A DNA stretch of 64,000 nt from JBNLBT01 sp050303435 (GCA_050303435.1 JBNLBT010000007.1:1-64000); one strand, 5' to 3'; counted from the stretch's first letter, positions 45,301-52,737 are shown. Numbers and translations: made by a program. Notes: a model not told the origin generated them from the sequence alone.

Positions 45301-46834
45301 AACCGTAACCTATCCCTCCGGCGTGGTGCTGAGTTATCAGTACGATGGCATGAGCCGCATTGAAAAAATCACTGCCGTGGTCAACGGCTCGCCAGTTGAT
45401 GTTGTGGACGACATTGAATACATGCCATTCGGACCGGTCACGGGCCTGGAATTTGGCAGTCGCATGATTTATTCGGCGGTCTACGACGACGGCTACCGGC
45501 TCAGTAACCTGGCGTATGCTTCAACCGTCACCGCCGGCTACAGCTACGACGGCAACCACAACATCACTGCCATTGACCGCGAATCGGCGCCGTTGGATAA
45601 CGCCTTCACCTACGACCGACTGGATCGTCTGACCAGCAACCGGAATGGGTATGAAAACTTCACCTACGACAAACTGGGCAACCGGTCTTCCCAGCAAACC
45701 GGCTTTTCACCGCCGATTCCATATTTTTATGATTCCAACAGCAACCGATTGCTTGCGTTTGGAGGGTTTGGATCCAATCGACAGTATGACGCCAATGGCA
45801 ACACACTGAGCATGCCTTCGAAAAATCTGGTGATGACCTACAACCAAGCCAACCGACTGGCCTCGGTTACAAATGGCACCACATTGCAAGGTGAATACCA
45901 GTACAACGGCCTGGGCCAGCGCGTGTTGCGCAAGAAATACAACAGCAGCGGCGTGTTGAATGGTGAGTTCCTGTACGTGTACGATCAGTCAGGACATCTG
46001 GTGCACGAATCCAAATACAAGAACAACGACCACAAATGGGACCGCGAGACCGTATGGCTGAACGATCGTCCGGTGGCGCAGATTCGCACCCTGTATTCGG
46101 CAGGTGTGGTGAGTTCACAGGATATTTATTACATCCTCACCGATCACCTCGACACCCCACGCTGGGTCACCGACAGCAATGGCACCACCTTGTGGAGCTG
46201 GGAGTCCGACGCCTTCGGCACCAACGCACCGAACCAGGACGTCGACGGCGACGCCACCGAATTCAGCTTCAACCTGCGTTTCCCCGGCCAGTTCTACGAC
46301 AGCGAAAGCGGCCAGCACTACAACTACTTCCGCGACTACGAACCGTCCACCGGCCGGTACGTGGAGAGCGATCCGATTGGGTTGGATGGGGGGCTGAATA
46401 CATATATTTATGTCTTGGCCAATCCGATCATATTACAAGATATATTTGGGCTTTGCGGAATGACGCGCAGTGGTTGTGAGCCAGGATACCGAGTTCCAGT
46501 AGGTGGAGGTGAGTATGGATGTTCAAGACCCAGATACGAGAATGTGCCATGTCCGCCGCCACCGTGCACGCCCGAAACATGCTGCAATCAGTCATTTAGT
46601 ACTTGTTATTCAAATTGCAAAGATTTTTATCAGTCAACTGTGACGTTTTGGAATACTGTAGAATTGGATGCAGCCGCAACTGCAGGGGCTGGATTGATAT
46701 CTAGATTCTGTAAGAATGGTAAAAAGCTTGTCAAAAAATTCGCTAGCCGTGTTGCAGCACCTGTTGCAGCTCTCGAATTTCTAGTAATTCCTACATGCAC
46801 TATAGTATGTTTGAAAGATCCATGCAGGATGTGA
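42365..46834 (+). CDS. secreted RHS/YD-repeat protein with Cys-rich C-terminal tip
   Basis: A 1489-residue protein from ATG 42365 with a signal peptide (about 1-27; ISALFGLLLVSQNAWS). An N-terminal Cys-containing domain (30-160) is followed by the start of the RHS cage (NPIHLGNGNKHHKE, LTLSYNSNLRRDEWG). Many YD repeats follow (for example YDALRRLTQI, YDDLGHLITL, YDAAGNMTQKTDANG). The RHS core ends at YYILTDHLDTPRWVTD ... FRDYEPSTGRYVESDPIGLD. After this point the tip of about 130 residues is unique, with many Cys and Pro (CPPPPCTPETCCNQ) and a hydrophobic stretch near the end. In polymorphic toxins the tip is the toxin; I recognise no toxin fold here. Base composition changes sharply along the gene: GC-rich in the repeats, AT-rich in the N-terminal part and the tip. 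Confidence 0.9.
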   Translation: MNKNIIAKAGCISALFGLLLVSQNAWSKKAVTKYQEPCDVLRNPSFEVDYCKTTKNETWYGEGANVEAGEDCVAARQAVTDYPVTSCTPTGHESWGVWYFENQEWERCQNLGDNVVTCDASDRWTGKYYFGNCPVGTLFDAELGCVQDDFEPDACSVESASSSIGNPIHLGNGNKHHKELIEIGSESIQLTLSYNSNLRRDEWGIVEFNHLAPGWTHNYNFGISTVYEAYGETFVYIKRPNGRNMKFVKSGGVWQSALPSDMQLTETVNGWELLTGENTREVYVLVEDRKAAIESMHFSNGHSLTFENSTSSPDLLGKVIDEFGGFIKFHYNWSSQTGHRIYQISNHQGHVWNFGYHNTSKNLESVLYPDTSTKQFHYEDATHTHALTGITDQRGVRFATYQYDASQRVVYEKHHAVDESNNPVNVEELTIVYNADNTRTVTNSRGQVSTYTLQKLNGLWKITDLTGPGCSTCSMTNSSFSYDPVNNNLLSKTQDGLITHYGNYDAKGQYGHRIEAFGTAEQRQIDFTYDARFFNKPLTITEDSVFTGQDKVTTYTYNSTGQMTSMSVSGHKPDGTAISRSTTYQYNGPFNQLSQIDGPRTDLSDVTTFTYYSDTDPVVHNRNRLEKVTNAAGLIERDNIQWSATGKVLSEDRLNGLSIANVYDANTDRLTTVTQTVGSDSIVTAFTYLATGELATVTRFSGTPQAQVMTLAYDDALRLIRITDSLGNYIKFTLDTEGNQLAEKTYDPQDALKKMITQTFDAYDQVDVRTQSGVGVDFDFSSDRTLDQQTNGNGVITDYSYDALRRLTQISQDDGGSIPATADTDTAFTYDAQDRVKTVTDARGNTTTYLYDDLGHLITLISPDTGTTQYAYDAAGNMTQKTDANGITVTMSYDALNRHTGRDFTDNTLDVGFTFDQGATGQGMMTAMSDQSGSTAWTYSGFGQLTSKLQQITGYSSATVTGFNNLDLVYTHDDQNRVETVTYPSGVVLSYQYDGMSRIEKITAVVNGSPVDVVDDIEYMPFGPVTGLEFGSRMIYSAVYDDGYRLSNLAYASTVTAGYSYDGNHNITAIDRESAPLDNAFTYDRLDRLTSNRNGYENFTYDKLGNRSSQQTGFSPPIPYFYDSNSNRLLAFGGFGSNRQYDANGNTLSMPSKNLVMTYNQANRLASVTNGTTLQGEYQYNGLGQRVLRKKYNSSGVLNGEFLYVYDQSGHLVHESKYKNNDHKWDRETVWLNDRPVAQIRTLYSAGVVSSQDIYYILTDHLDTPRWVTDSNGTTLWSWESDAFGTNAPNQDVDGDATEFSFNLRFPGQFYDSESGQHYNYFRDYEPSTGRYVESDPIGLDGGLNTYIYVLANPIILQDIFGLCGMTRSGCEPGYRVPVGGGEYGCSRPRYENVPCPPPPCTPETCCNQSFSTCYSNCKDFYQSTVTFWNTVELDAAATAGAGLISRFCKNGKKLVKKFASRVAAPVAALEFLVIPTCTIVCLKDPCRM

Positions 46835-46992
46835 ACTATATATTGATGCGAAAAGAAAATTTATTGTTTGGACATTTTTTCTTGATTGTTGCAATTACAA
46901 AGATATTGCATGGTAATTATGCAGTGCTGTTTTATTTGTTCTTGTCCATTTTCTTTTATGGTTGTTACTTTAATGACAACGACGTGGATTGA
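46822..46992 (+). CDS. small membrane protein, candidate RHS partner
   Basis: A 56-residue frame overlapping the RHS stop by 13 nt (ATG 46822; ATG 46846 would give 48 residues). It has two hydrophobic helices (LLFGHFFLIVAITKIL and YAVLFYLFLSIFFYGCYF) and an acidic end. Position directly after a polymorphic RHS tip, small size, hydrophobicity and AT-rich codons fit an immunity protein, but there is no recognised family. No clear Shine-Dalgarno. It could also be a chance frame. Confidence 0.4.
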   Translation: MQDVNYILMRKENLLFGHFFLIVAITKILHGNYAVLFYLFLSIFFYGCYFNDNDVD

Positions 46993-47073
46993 AAGCAGTG
47001 AAGTGATGAATATTATCCAGACAGTGGTTCAGTACGTCAATCGCATCGGAGACCTTACAGTTGCAAAGAGTCG

Positions 47074-47095
47074 ACCGGCCGCGTTTGCGGCCGGT
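47074..47095. terminator. GC-rich perfect hairpin after the RHS locus
   Basis: A 9-bp perfect stem ACCGGCCGC/GCGGCCGGT (47074-47082, 47087-47095) has a GTTT loop. Only a short T-rich tail follows. It stands out in AT-rich surroundings and probably ends the RHS transcript. Confidence 0.55.
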
Positions 47096-47222
47096 TTAAT
47101 GTCAATAAAGATATTCGAGCGCTGGAATTTCCTGAGCTTGTTTCCCAATCCATCCTGACCGCTCACACTTTAGCAGAGACTTCTTATGCAGGTCTCTGGT
47201 ATCGAGACTTTGTGAGGTCAAC

Positions 47223-47345
47223 ATGAGAAGCAGCCGATTGATATGTACTGTGAACATAAATGTTATGATCATTGCAATGGTGATGAAGAGTGCCCTGAGA
47301 AATATGTTAATCCCAGGCCAACTGCGGAGCCTTTATTTTGATTTA
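47223..47345 (+). pseudogene. relic related to the start of the gene at 48588
   Basis: The first 24 bases (ATGAGAAGCAGCCGATTGAT...) match those of the zinc-ribbon gene at 48588 with about two differences, giving MRSSRLIC against MRTSRLKC. After that the likeness fades and the frame ends at about 47345 without the CxxC pairs. In another frame the same bases encode a 32-residue Cys/His-rich peptide (47243-47341; CEHKCYDHCNGDEECPE). I interpret the stretch as a broken duplicate. The gap 46993-47337 otherwise contains the hairpin at 47074 and no supported gene; it keeps scattered open frames that look decayed. Confidence 0.4.
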
Positions 47346-47697
47346 TAAGTGTCTGATTGGATTTGTTTTAATTTATGTAAATTGGCTGGTGTTTGATCGG
47401 GCACAGCGAATATTCATAGGTCATCACAAAGCTTTGCGCTGGTTTGCTGCAGCATGGTTTGTGCTGCAGCCACCTGCGATTTGTATATTAATGTGGTTTG
47501 GCTTACCCATAATTACAAGAGTGGATTCACCTGTTTTCACATTATTCGAGGTGTTGTTAATTGTAATTATTGGCATATTTATAACGATTGTAATATTGAC
47601 TAGCAAGAAGCTTTTCTGCCCTGAATGCGGTCTATTGACACTAAACCAAGAACTTCATTTTCGAAAGGAGCATGATAACAAATTGAAAACGAAGTGA
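47338..47697 (+). CDS. small membrane protein with C-terminal Cys pair
   Basis: A 119-residue protein (TTG start at 47338; the start is uncertain) with three hydrophobic helices: MIYKCLIGFVLIYVNWLVF, WFAAAWFVLQPPAICILMWF and VLLIVIIGIFITIVIL. A short C-terminal tail carries CPECG and basic residues. It belongs to no family I recognise. It lies in the AT-rich zone after the RHS gene and is followed by a segment repeated after the gene at 48588. It could be an orphan immunity-type gene or half of a duplicated membrane/zinc-ribbon gene. Confidence 0.55.
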   Translation: MIYKCLIGFVLIYVNWLVFDRAQRIFIGHHKALRWFAAAWFVLQPPAICILMWFGLPIITRVDSPVFTLFEVLLIVIIGIFITIVILTSKKLFCPECGLLTLNQELHFRKEHDNKLKTK

Positions 47698-47722
47698 AAT
47701 GATAAATAGCAAGAGGTGGGTT

Positions 47723-47766
47723 GATGAATTGGGCAATACTGGGAGTGTTGAGGGGTGATGGGCTTG
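47723..47766. repeat. direct repeat copy A (44 bp)
   Basis: This stretch (from GATGAATTGGGCAATACTGG to GATGGGCTTG) recurs at 48940-48984 with about four substitutions and a 1-bp length difference. Both copies lie a short way downstream of a small membrane/Cys-pair gene, so a larger unit was probably duplicated. The 180-bp gap here (47698-47879) holds nothing else recognisable. Confidence 0.8.
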
Positions 47767-47879
47767 AAAGCTTTGGGTGTTTGTCGTTCAGTCTGATAAT
47801 TGGATTTCATTGTCTAAGAAAACAAAATAACACCGATCAGGTTGAGTGATGCACAACTGAACCCAGCTGATAATAGCAC

Positions 47880-48488
47880 ATGAGAATGAAGTACGACTGT
47901 CAATTGATCTTGAGTTTGATCGCAATGATTGGCGCTGTTTTAAGCTCTTCGGCGCAGGCAGGCGAGTCCCAGGTCGGCATGGAAGATGTTTCAAGCTGTG
48001 TTGATAACACCTATGCCGTGAGAAGAACGGTTGCCATGGATGGCATCAGGGTGACGTCGTATGATTCGTCTTACAGCGGGCTGGTGCAAAGGATTGATGC
48101 GCCGGGCGCTGCAGATTTTGAATCCTACGCAGAGGCATTCATCCAAGAGCGCAATGCATTGTTCTCAGGCGATGAGATCATCAACATTGACGCAGTGAAT
48201 GACCAATCCATGTTGGATGATTCATTGTCCTGGATTCAGAATCGCTACCATTTCGTGCTCAGTACGTATCGGGTCAATTATTTTGGTTTGTCTCGTCGCA
48301 AGTTTTCACTTTTTCTGAACAACAAACAACAGAATGACGGTGTGTTCTTTGGGGTGCACGGTGCTCTGGATGAAATGACCGCTGTTGTGCAAGGCCATCG
48401 GGCATTCATTGAGTCCATGTTGAATGGTGATAAAGAATGTGTTCAGAAGCAAAACGTCGAAGGAGATCAGCAAGGCTTGTGGCGTTGA
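47880..48488 (+). CDS. exported protein of unknown function
   Basis: A 202-residue protein with a clear signal peptide (CQLILSLIAMIGAVLSSSAQAG, cleavage after AQA). The mature part is mixed alpha/beta in composition, with two Cys (SSCVDN near the N-terminus and KECVQK near the C-terminus) that could form a disulfide. ATG 47880 or 47886 can serve as start. No family recognised. It lies between two related membrane/zinc-ribbon genes in the AT-rich zone after the RHS locus, so it may belong to the same mobile or duplicated block. Confidence 0.6.
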   Translation: MRMKYDCQLILSLIAMIGAVLSSSAQAGESQVGMEDVSSCVDNTYAVRRTVAMDGIRVTSYDSSYSGLVQRIDAPGAADFESYAEAFIQERNALFSGDEIINIDAVNDQSMLDDSLSWIQNRYHFVLSTYRVNYFGLSRRKFSLFLNNKQQNDGVFFGVHGALDEMTAVVQGHRAFIESMLNGDKECVQKQNVEGDQQGLWR

Positions 48489-48587
48489 TGTGACTTGATT
48501 GGTGAGCTTGCATTTAACCTGACATGTCGCACTGACGCGCAATCGACATTTGCGATAAGCTGTTTTTCAGGACTTTTGGGGATCTTC

Positions 48588-48890
48588 ATGAGAACCAGCC
48601 GATTGAAATGCAAACAGTGCAAGAACATCATCCGCATTGAAGTTGAGGACGATCGGGACACGTTTGTTTGTGGGCATTGCGGGGTGGACTTCACGTTGGA
48701 ACTCAAATACGAATACACCGCTATGTTCGGGATTCAGTTGATTCCGGTTCTATTGATTGTGGCATTCAGTGAATGGTATGTGGTTGCTGCATCGTTGTCC
48801 GGGTTGACGGCGGCTTTGCTGTTTGCTGTGTATTGGTTTTGGCGGCCCTACACCATGGAGATCAAACCGGACGATGGCAGTGAGCGGTGA
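48588..48890 (+). CDS. zinc-ribbon protein with two membrane helices
   Basis: A 100-residue protein from ATG 48588. The N-terminal part has a two-pair Cys knuckle (LKCKQCKN and FVCGHCGVDF) of zinc-ribbon type. Two adjacent membrane helices (about 47-62 and 65-85; GIQLIPVLLIVAF and SGLTAALLFAVYWFW) and a short polar tail follow. A cytoplasmic zinc ribbon tethered to the membrane is a common layout in small regulatory proteins, but I can name no function. Its first bases are duplicated at 47223, and the region after its stop is duplicated at 47723. Confidence 0.65.
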   Translation: MRTSRLKCKQCKNIIRIEVEDDRDTFVCGHCGVDFTLELKYEYTAMFGIQLIPVLLIVAFSEWYVVAASLSGLTAALLFAVYWFWRPYTMEIKPDDGSER

Positions 48891-48939
48891 TTCACGGGGC
48901 GGTGCGTGCGGTCAGTGACATTCAGCACGTGGTTTGGTC

Positions 48940-48984
48940 GGTGAATTGGGCTATACTGGGGGTGTTGAGGGGGCGATGGGCTTG
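48940..48984. repeat. direct repeat copy B (45 bp)
   Basis: This is the partner of 47723-47766. It carries TATACT at 48952-48957 where copy A has AATACT, so it could hold a promoter element for the rhomboid operon that starts at 49123. The rest of the gap is GC-rich and repetitive without a clear gene. Confidence 0.8.
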
Positions 48985-49122
48985 TGGGCCTGAAGGCGTG
49001 GCGGTGTGTGCCGTCGGGCAGGACCGCCGGGGAGGGATGCCGGGCAGGTTGGGTGCGCAGGCGGTTGCGATTTGATGTGGTGTGCGCACGAGGCGCGGGC
49101 CCTTTTTTAATGACTGTTCATT

Positions 49123-50544
49123 GTGCTGATACTTCCGACTGAAAAACGATTTGATGGCAGCCACACACCGGTGGTGTTGATGGCGCTGGTGCTGATCAAT
49201 GCGGCGGTGTTCTTTTTTTATCAGAGCGGCGACGGCGCGCGCTTTCAGCTAGCCATGCAAATGTATCACGCCGAGGGTCTGGCAGACCTGGAGTGGCCGA
49301 TGTATCTGGCCTATCTGCAGTCGGTGGATGAGGCCGAGGCGGCCGCGGCGCTGGCGAATGAGCGCAATCCGCGCACGCTGGTCAATGCGTCCATTGATAT
49401 GTTGCAGGACACGGATTTTTATCGCTACGCGCAAACGCACGCGTCTGAACATCTTGATTTTGAGGACGCGGCGCGCTGGCAAAGTCAGCGCGAGGACGTG
49501 AATCGGCAATTGCGCAGCGTCAGTTACCTGGCGCACGGCATGATCAACACCGAACCGAGCCTGTGGCGCATGATCTCGCATCAGTTTCTGCACGCCGATC
49601 TGATGCACCTGTTGGGCAACATGCTGATTCTTGTGGTGTGCGGTTTTGCCGTGGAGGCGGCGCTGGGCGGTGGGCGTTTTCTGCTGTTTTATCTGCTCGC
49701 TGGCATCGGCGCCTCGTTGTTGGATCTGTGGGTGCACCCGGAAAGTGCGTTGCCGGCGGTCGGCGCTTCGGGCGCCATTTCCGGGGTGATGGCCATGTAC
49801 CTGGGCGTGTTTCGACTGAAAACCATCGAATTTTTCTACTGGATTTATGTCTTCGTCGGCTATTTTCGCGCGCCGGCCTTGTTGATTCTGCCGCTGTACA
49901 TCGGCATGGAATTGTACAATTATTTCTCACTGGAAAATTCCAACGTCGGTTTCATCGCCCACACCGGCGGCTTCATCACCGGCGCGCTGTTGCTGGGCGT
50001 CACCGCCTGGTTGCACCCCGAGGTGCTGAATCGCGAATACCTTGAGGCCGACGACGACGCCGCGGATGAGCGCGCGGCACGCGAGCGCGTGCACGCGCAG
50101 CTGGATAAAATGCGCTTTCGCTCGGCCTTGAACGCGATCGATGCCTACAACGATCGCTGGCACGGTGGCTTTGAAATGCAGTGGATGAAATTTGCTTTGT
50201 TGGGGCTGATTGATCGACCCGCGCAACTGGCCATGGTGCCGCAGTTGTACGGTCAGGCGGGCCTCGGGCCGGCCGCTTTGCAACGCCTGGCGGTGCATTG
50301 GCGCGCGGACCCGGAGGTGGCGCAACACATTGGCGCCGAGCGGGCCCTGCAACTTGCCTGGCGCTGGGCGGACGCCGCCGACAGCCTGCCCTTGGCCGAA
50401 GACATTTTCTCGCGGTTCGAAGGCCAGGCGCACAAACCACAGGCGTGGGTGGAACTGGCGCAGAAGCTGGCTGTGGTGTATCAGAAACTGGGTCACACGG
50501 AACGCCAACAGGCCTATGCGCGCGCTGCGGCGGGGGGTGTTTGA
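49123..50544 (+). CDS. rhomboid-family intramembrane protease with large insert and C-terminal tail
   Basis: A 473-residue membrane protein (GTG start). The first helix (VVLMALVLINAAVFFFY) is followed by an unusual soluble insert of about 110 residues. The rhomboid core (about 145-300) has ISHQFLHADLMHLLGNMLIL, the catalytic serine motif GASGAISGVMAMYLG and the catalytic histidine in FIAHTGGFITGALL, so both dyad residues are present. The last 170 residues are charged and helical, of TPR-like character (YNDRWHGGFEMQWMKFALL). The stop overlaps the next start by one base (TGATG). Likely an intramembrane serine protease with an attached cytoplasmic docking part; its substrate is unknown. Confidence 0.88.
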   Translation: MLILPTEKRFDGSHTPVVLMALVLINAAVFFFYQSGDGARFQLAMQMYHAEGLADLEWPMYLAYLQSVDEAEAAAALANERNPRTLVNASIDMLQDTDFYRYAQTHASEHLDFEDAARWQSQREDVNRQLRSVSYLAHGMINTEPSLWRMISHQFLHADLMHLLGNMLILVVCGFAVEAALGGGRFLLFYLLAGIGASLLDLWVHPESALPAVGASGAISGVMAMYLGVFRLKTIEFFYWIYVFVGYFRAPALLILPLYIGMELYNYFSLENSNVGFIAHTGGFITGALLLGVTAWLHPEVLNREYLEADDDAADERAARERVHAQLDKMRFRSALNAIDAYNDRWHGGFEMQWMKFALLGLIDRPAQLAMVPQLYGQAGLGPAALQRLAVHWRADPEVAQHIGAERALQLAWRWADAADSLPLAEDIFSRFEGQAHKPQAWVELAQKLAVVYQKLGHTERQQAYARAAAGGV

Positions 50545-51899
50545 TGCAGCAAACCGTCGAGTATTGCACTGTGCATCCCTTGCAACCGGCAACCTGGCAT
50601 TGCCCCGACTGCGGATTTGATCTGTGCGACGAGGCGGTCAGCGATCCGCGCGGCAACGATCGGGTCAAATGCCTGAATTGCGACGCGCGGGTAGAATCTC
50701 TGGGCGCGCGCAACACCGCGCAGCCGTTCTGGCGTCGTCTGCCGGACATTTTTCGCTACGGCTTGCAGGGCAACGCGCTGATGGTGGCGCTGCTGCTCGG
50801 TCTGGGTAAAACCCTGGGGCTGTTTTTGCCCTTTGCCTTGTTGTTCAATCTGCTGGCGCTGGGCCTGTTGTTCAACTACGCGCAGGATTGCCTGGAAAAG
50901 ACCGCGCACGGCGACTTCAAGGCACCGACCATCCAGGCGACCCTGGAAAACAGCCTGGTTACGGCGCTGGCGGTGGTGGGTTTGACATTACTCACCGGCT
51001 TGTTGCTGGCGGGGGTGGCCAATAAGCTGGGGCAGGGCGTGGCGTCCTTGTTCGCCGTGGCGCTGACGGTGGCCTTGCCGGCGATGCTGATCAACTATGC
51101 CCTGACCCAGCGTTTGAGCGACGCGCTCAACCTGGCGCGCGCCTTTTGGCTGATCCGCGCCATCGGCGCGCCCTACGGTTTGTTGCTGGCCGCCATGGCG
51201 GTGATGTTTTTTTCCGTGCTGACCCTGCAGCAGTGGCTGCAATGGCTGCCGTTTGCCGCCGATCTGGCGCAAAACACCTTGTCCATGGTTTATCTCATCG
51301 TGTTGTTTCACCTGATGGGTTATCTGGTGTTCCAATACCAGGGCGAATTGGGCTATGCCGCGCGCGAAGTCAGTCGGACGGACCCGCTGCAACGCACTGA
51401 ACTGGACGAGTGGCAGGCGCGGCTGGAGCTGCTGGCGCGCACCGCGCAGTTTGCCCGCTTGGAAGAGGCCTTGCATGAAGCGATCCACGCCTGCCCCGGG
51501 CACTGGCCGTTCCAGCAGCGGCTGTACCATCTGTATCAGGCCAGCGGCCGCTTGCCGCAGCAGGGTCAGTTTCTGCGCTTTTACGCCAACACACTGCACC
51601 ACAGCGGTCAGCAGCGCGCGCTGCACGTGTTGTGCAAGAACAACATGAAGCAGTTGCTGGATGAAGAATTGACGGCGGAATTGAATCTGCACCTGGCGAA
51701 CGCCTGCCAGCAGTTCAAAGACCACCGCGCGGTGATTCGCCTGCTCAACGGCTTTCAGCGCCGACACCGCGGCCACGCGTCTGTGCCCGCGGCATTGCAG
51801 ATGCTGGCCGCGGCGCTGGACGAGTTGCCGGAAATGGCCGCGCAGGCGGACAAATGCCGCGCTTTGCTGGCGCGTCACCCGACCGGCGGTGCAACGTGA
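50544..51899 (+). CDS. zinc-ribbon / multi-span membrane / helical-repeat protein
   Basis: A 451-residue protein. The N-terminal 60 residues carry two Cys/His knuckles (YCTVHPLQPATWHCPDCGFDLC and VKCLNCDARV), B-box or zinc-ribbon like. About six membrane helices follow (about 75-280). A soluble helical C-terminus of about 165 residues looks like TPR repeats (ARTAQFARLEEALHEAI, QQRLYHLYQASGRLP). It is bound by one-base and four-base overlaps to the rhomboid and zinc-ribbon genes on either side. Function unknown; partner or substrate of the rhomboid protease is a reasonable guess. Confidence 0.7.
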   Translation: MQQTVEYCTVHPLQPATWHCPDCGFDLCDEAVSDPRGNDRVKCLNCDARVESLGARNTAQPFWRRLPDIFRYGLQGNALMVALLLGLGKTLGLFLPFALLFNLLALGLLFNYAQDCLEKTAHGDFKAPTIQATLENSLVTALAVVGLTLLTGLLLAGVANKLGQGVASLFAVALTVALPAMLINYALTQRLSDALNLARAFWLIRAIGAPYGLLLAAMAVMFFSVLTLQQWLQWLPFAADLAQNTLSMVYLIVLFHLMGYLVFQYQGELGYAAREVSRTDPLQRTELDEWQARLELLARTAQFARLEEALHEAIHACPGHWPFQQRLYHLYQASGRLPQQGQFLRFYANTLHHSGQQRALHVLCKNNMKQLLDEELTAELNLHLANACQQFKDHRAVIRLLNGFQRRHRGHASVPAALQMLAAALDELPEMAAQADKCRALLARHPTGGAT

Positions 51900-52318
51900 A
51901 GTGCCCGATTCATGGCGCGCCCATGCAGGTGGTGTGCAATGACGCGGTCAGCGGCCACCAGTGCGAAGAATGCGACGGCGTGTTTTATCCGGGCTCTTAC
52001 GTGCGCGCATTTCGGCTGAATTATCACAGCGACGCGCTGGAAGATTTGTCGGCCTTGGGCGAGGGGCGCCCCGGTCATCTGACGTGCCCGGCGTGCAACA
52101 CCGACATGCGGCTGTTGGATGTGGCGGAAGTGGAGATCGACCATTGTCCGCGCTGCGGCGGCATCTGGTTTGATCAATATGAGCTGGAGTCTGTGATTGA
52201 CCGCGTCGGCACGCGTCCGCGGTCGCGCGCCTTGATCAGTGTAGATGGTTTGAGCGAATTGCCGAATGAGCTGAGATCGTTGCTGATTTTGTTTTTTCGT
52301 GGGGGCGGTGGGTGTTGA
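51896..52318 (+). CDS. TFIIB-type zinc-ribbon protein
   Basis: A 140-residue protein with a GTG start overlapping the upstream stop (GTGA). It has two zinc-binding units: CPIHGAPM...HQCEECDGVFY at the N-terminus and CPACNTDMRLLDV...DHCPRCGGIWFDQYEL in the middle. The latter is the zf-TFIIB (PF13453-like) pattern, in which the second pair is followed by GGIWFD and an acidic-aromatic helix. The C-terminal 45 residues end in a hydrophobic stretch and a glycine run (LLILFFRGGGGC). Third gene of the rhomboid operon. Molecular role not known. Confidence 0.75.
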   Translation: MKCPIHGAPMQVVCNDAVSGHQCEECDGVFYPGSYVRAFRLNYHSDALEDLSALGEGRPGHLTCPACNTDMRLLDVAEVEIDHCPRCGGIWFDQYELESVIDRVGTRPRSRALISVDGLSELPNELRSLLILFFRGGGGC

Positions 52319-52343
52319 TTTCTGATTTGATATTTGGTGCGCC

Positions 52344-52670
52344 ATGAAAACATGGCGGCTTGATGTGCAAAACTACAGCGACGATGAACTGATCGAAGCG
52401 CTGATGCGTGTGGACGATGAGATGTACCCGGACAACGCGATGTGTTTGTTCAGGGAACTGCTGCGGCGTTACCAGTGGAGTCCCGCAGAGGCGAGTGCCG
52501 ATGCGCTGGGTGTCGGTGAACGGGGCTGGCAAACGGCTGTAAAAGCCTGGCTGGTCGCCGGTGGCTCTGGTTTGGAATTGTGGGACGAGTGCAACCGCGA
52601 TGCGCGCAATCTGGACGAAAAAATTCAACTTCTGGCGGTGCGTTGTCGGGCCGAAAATTCAAAGAAATAA
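52344..52670 (+). CDS. uncharacterised small cytoplasmic protein
   Basis: A 108-residue protein, mostly helical and acidic-to-neutral, with Trp-rich segments (MKTWRLDVQNYSDDEL, RRYQWSPAEAS, RGWQTAVKAWLVAGG). No signal peptide, no membrane helix, no Cys motifs. It follows the zinc-ribbon gene by 25 bp and could be the fourth gene of that operon. I recognise no family. Confidence 0.5.
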   Translation: MKTWRLDVQNYSDDELIEALMRVDDEMYPDNAMCLFRELLRRYQWSPAEASADALGVGERGWQTAVKAWLVAGGSGLELWDECNRDARNLDEKIQLLAVRCRAENSKK

Positions 52671-52737
52671 GAAAATCAGTCAATAATTCAGTTGAAGTGT
52701 CAATTTCAGCGGTGCCTGAACGTCCTGTCTGTGATCG

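Noticed and set aside
43840..46380. Periodic YD-type motifs that could be taken for a DNA repeat array
   Set aside because: The periodicity is at protein level in the RHS shell; the DNA units are not identical and no CRISPR-like spacing is present.
46886..47158. 90-residue frame overlapping the small membrane gene after RHS
   Set aside because: No family likeness, shifts across the stem-loop at 47074, and overlaps a better candidate.
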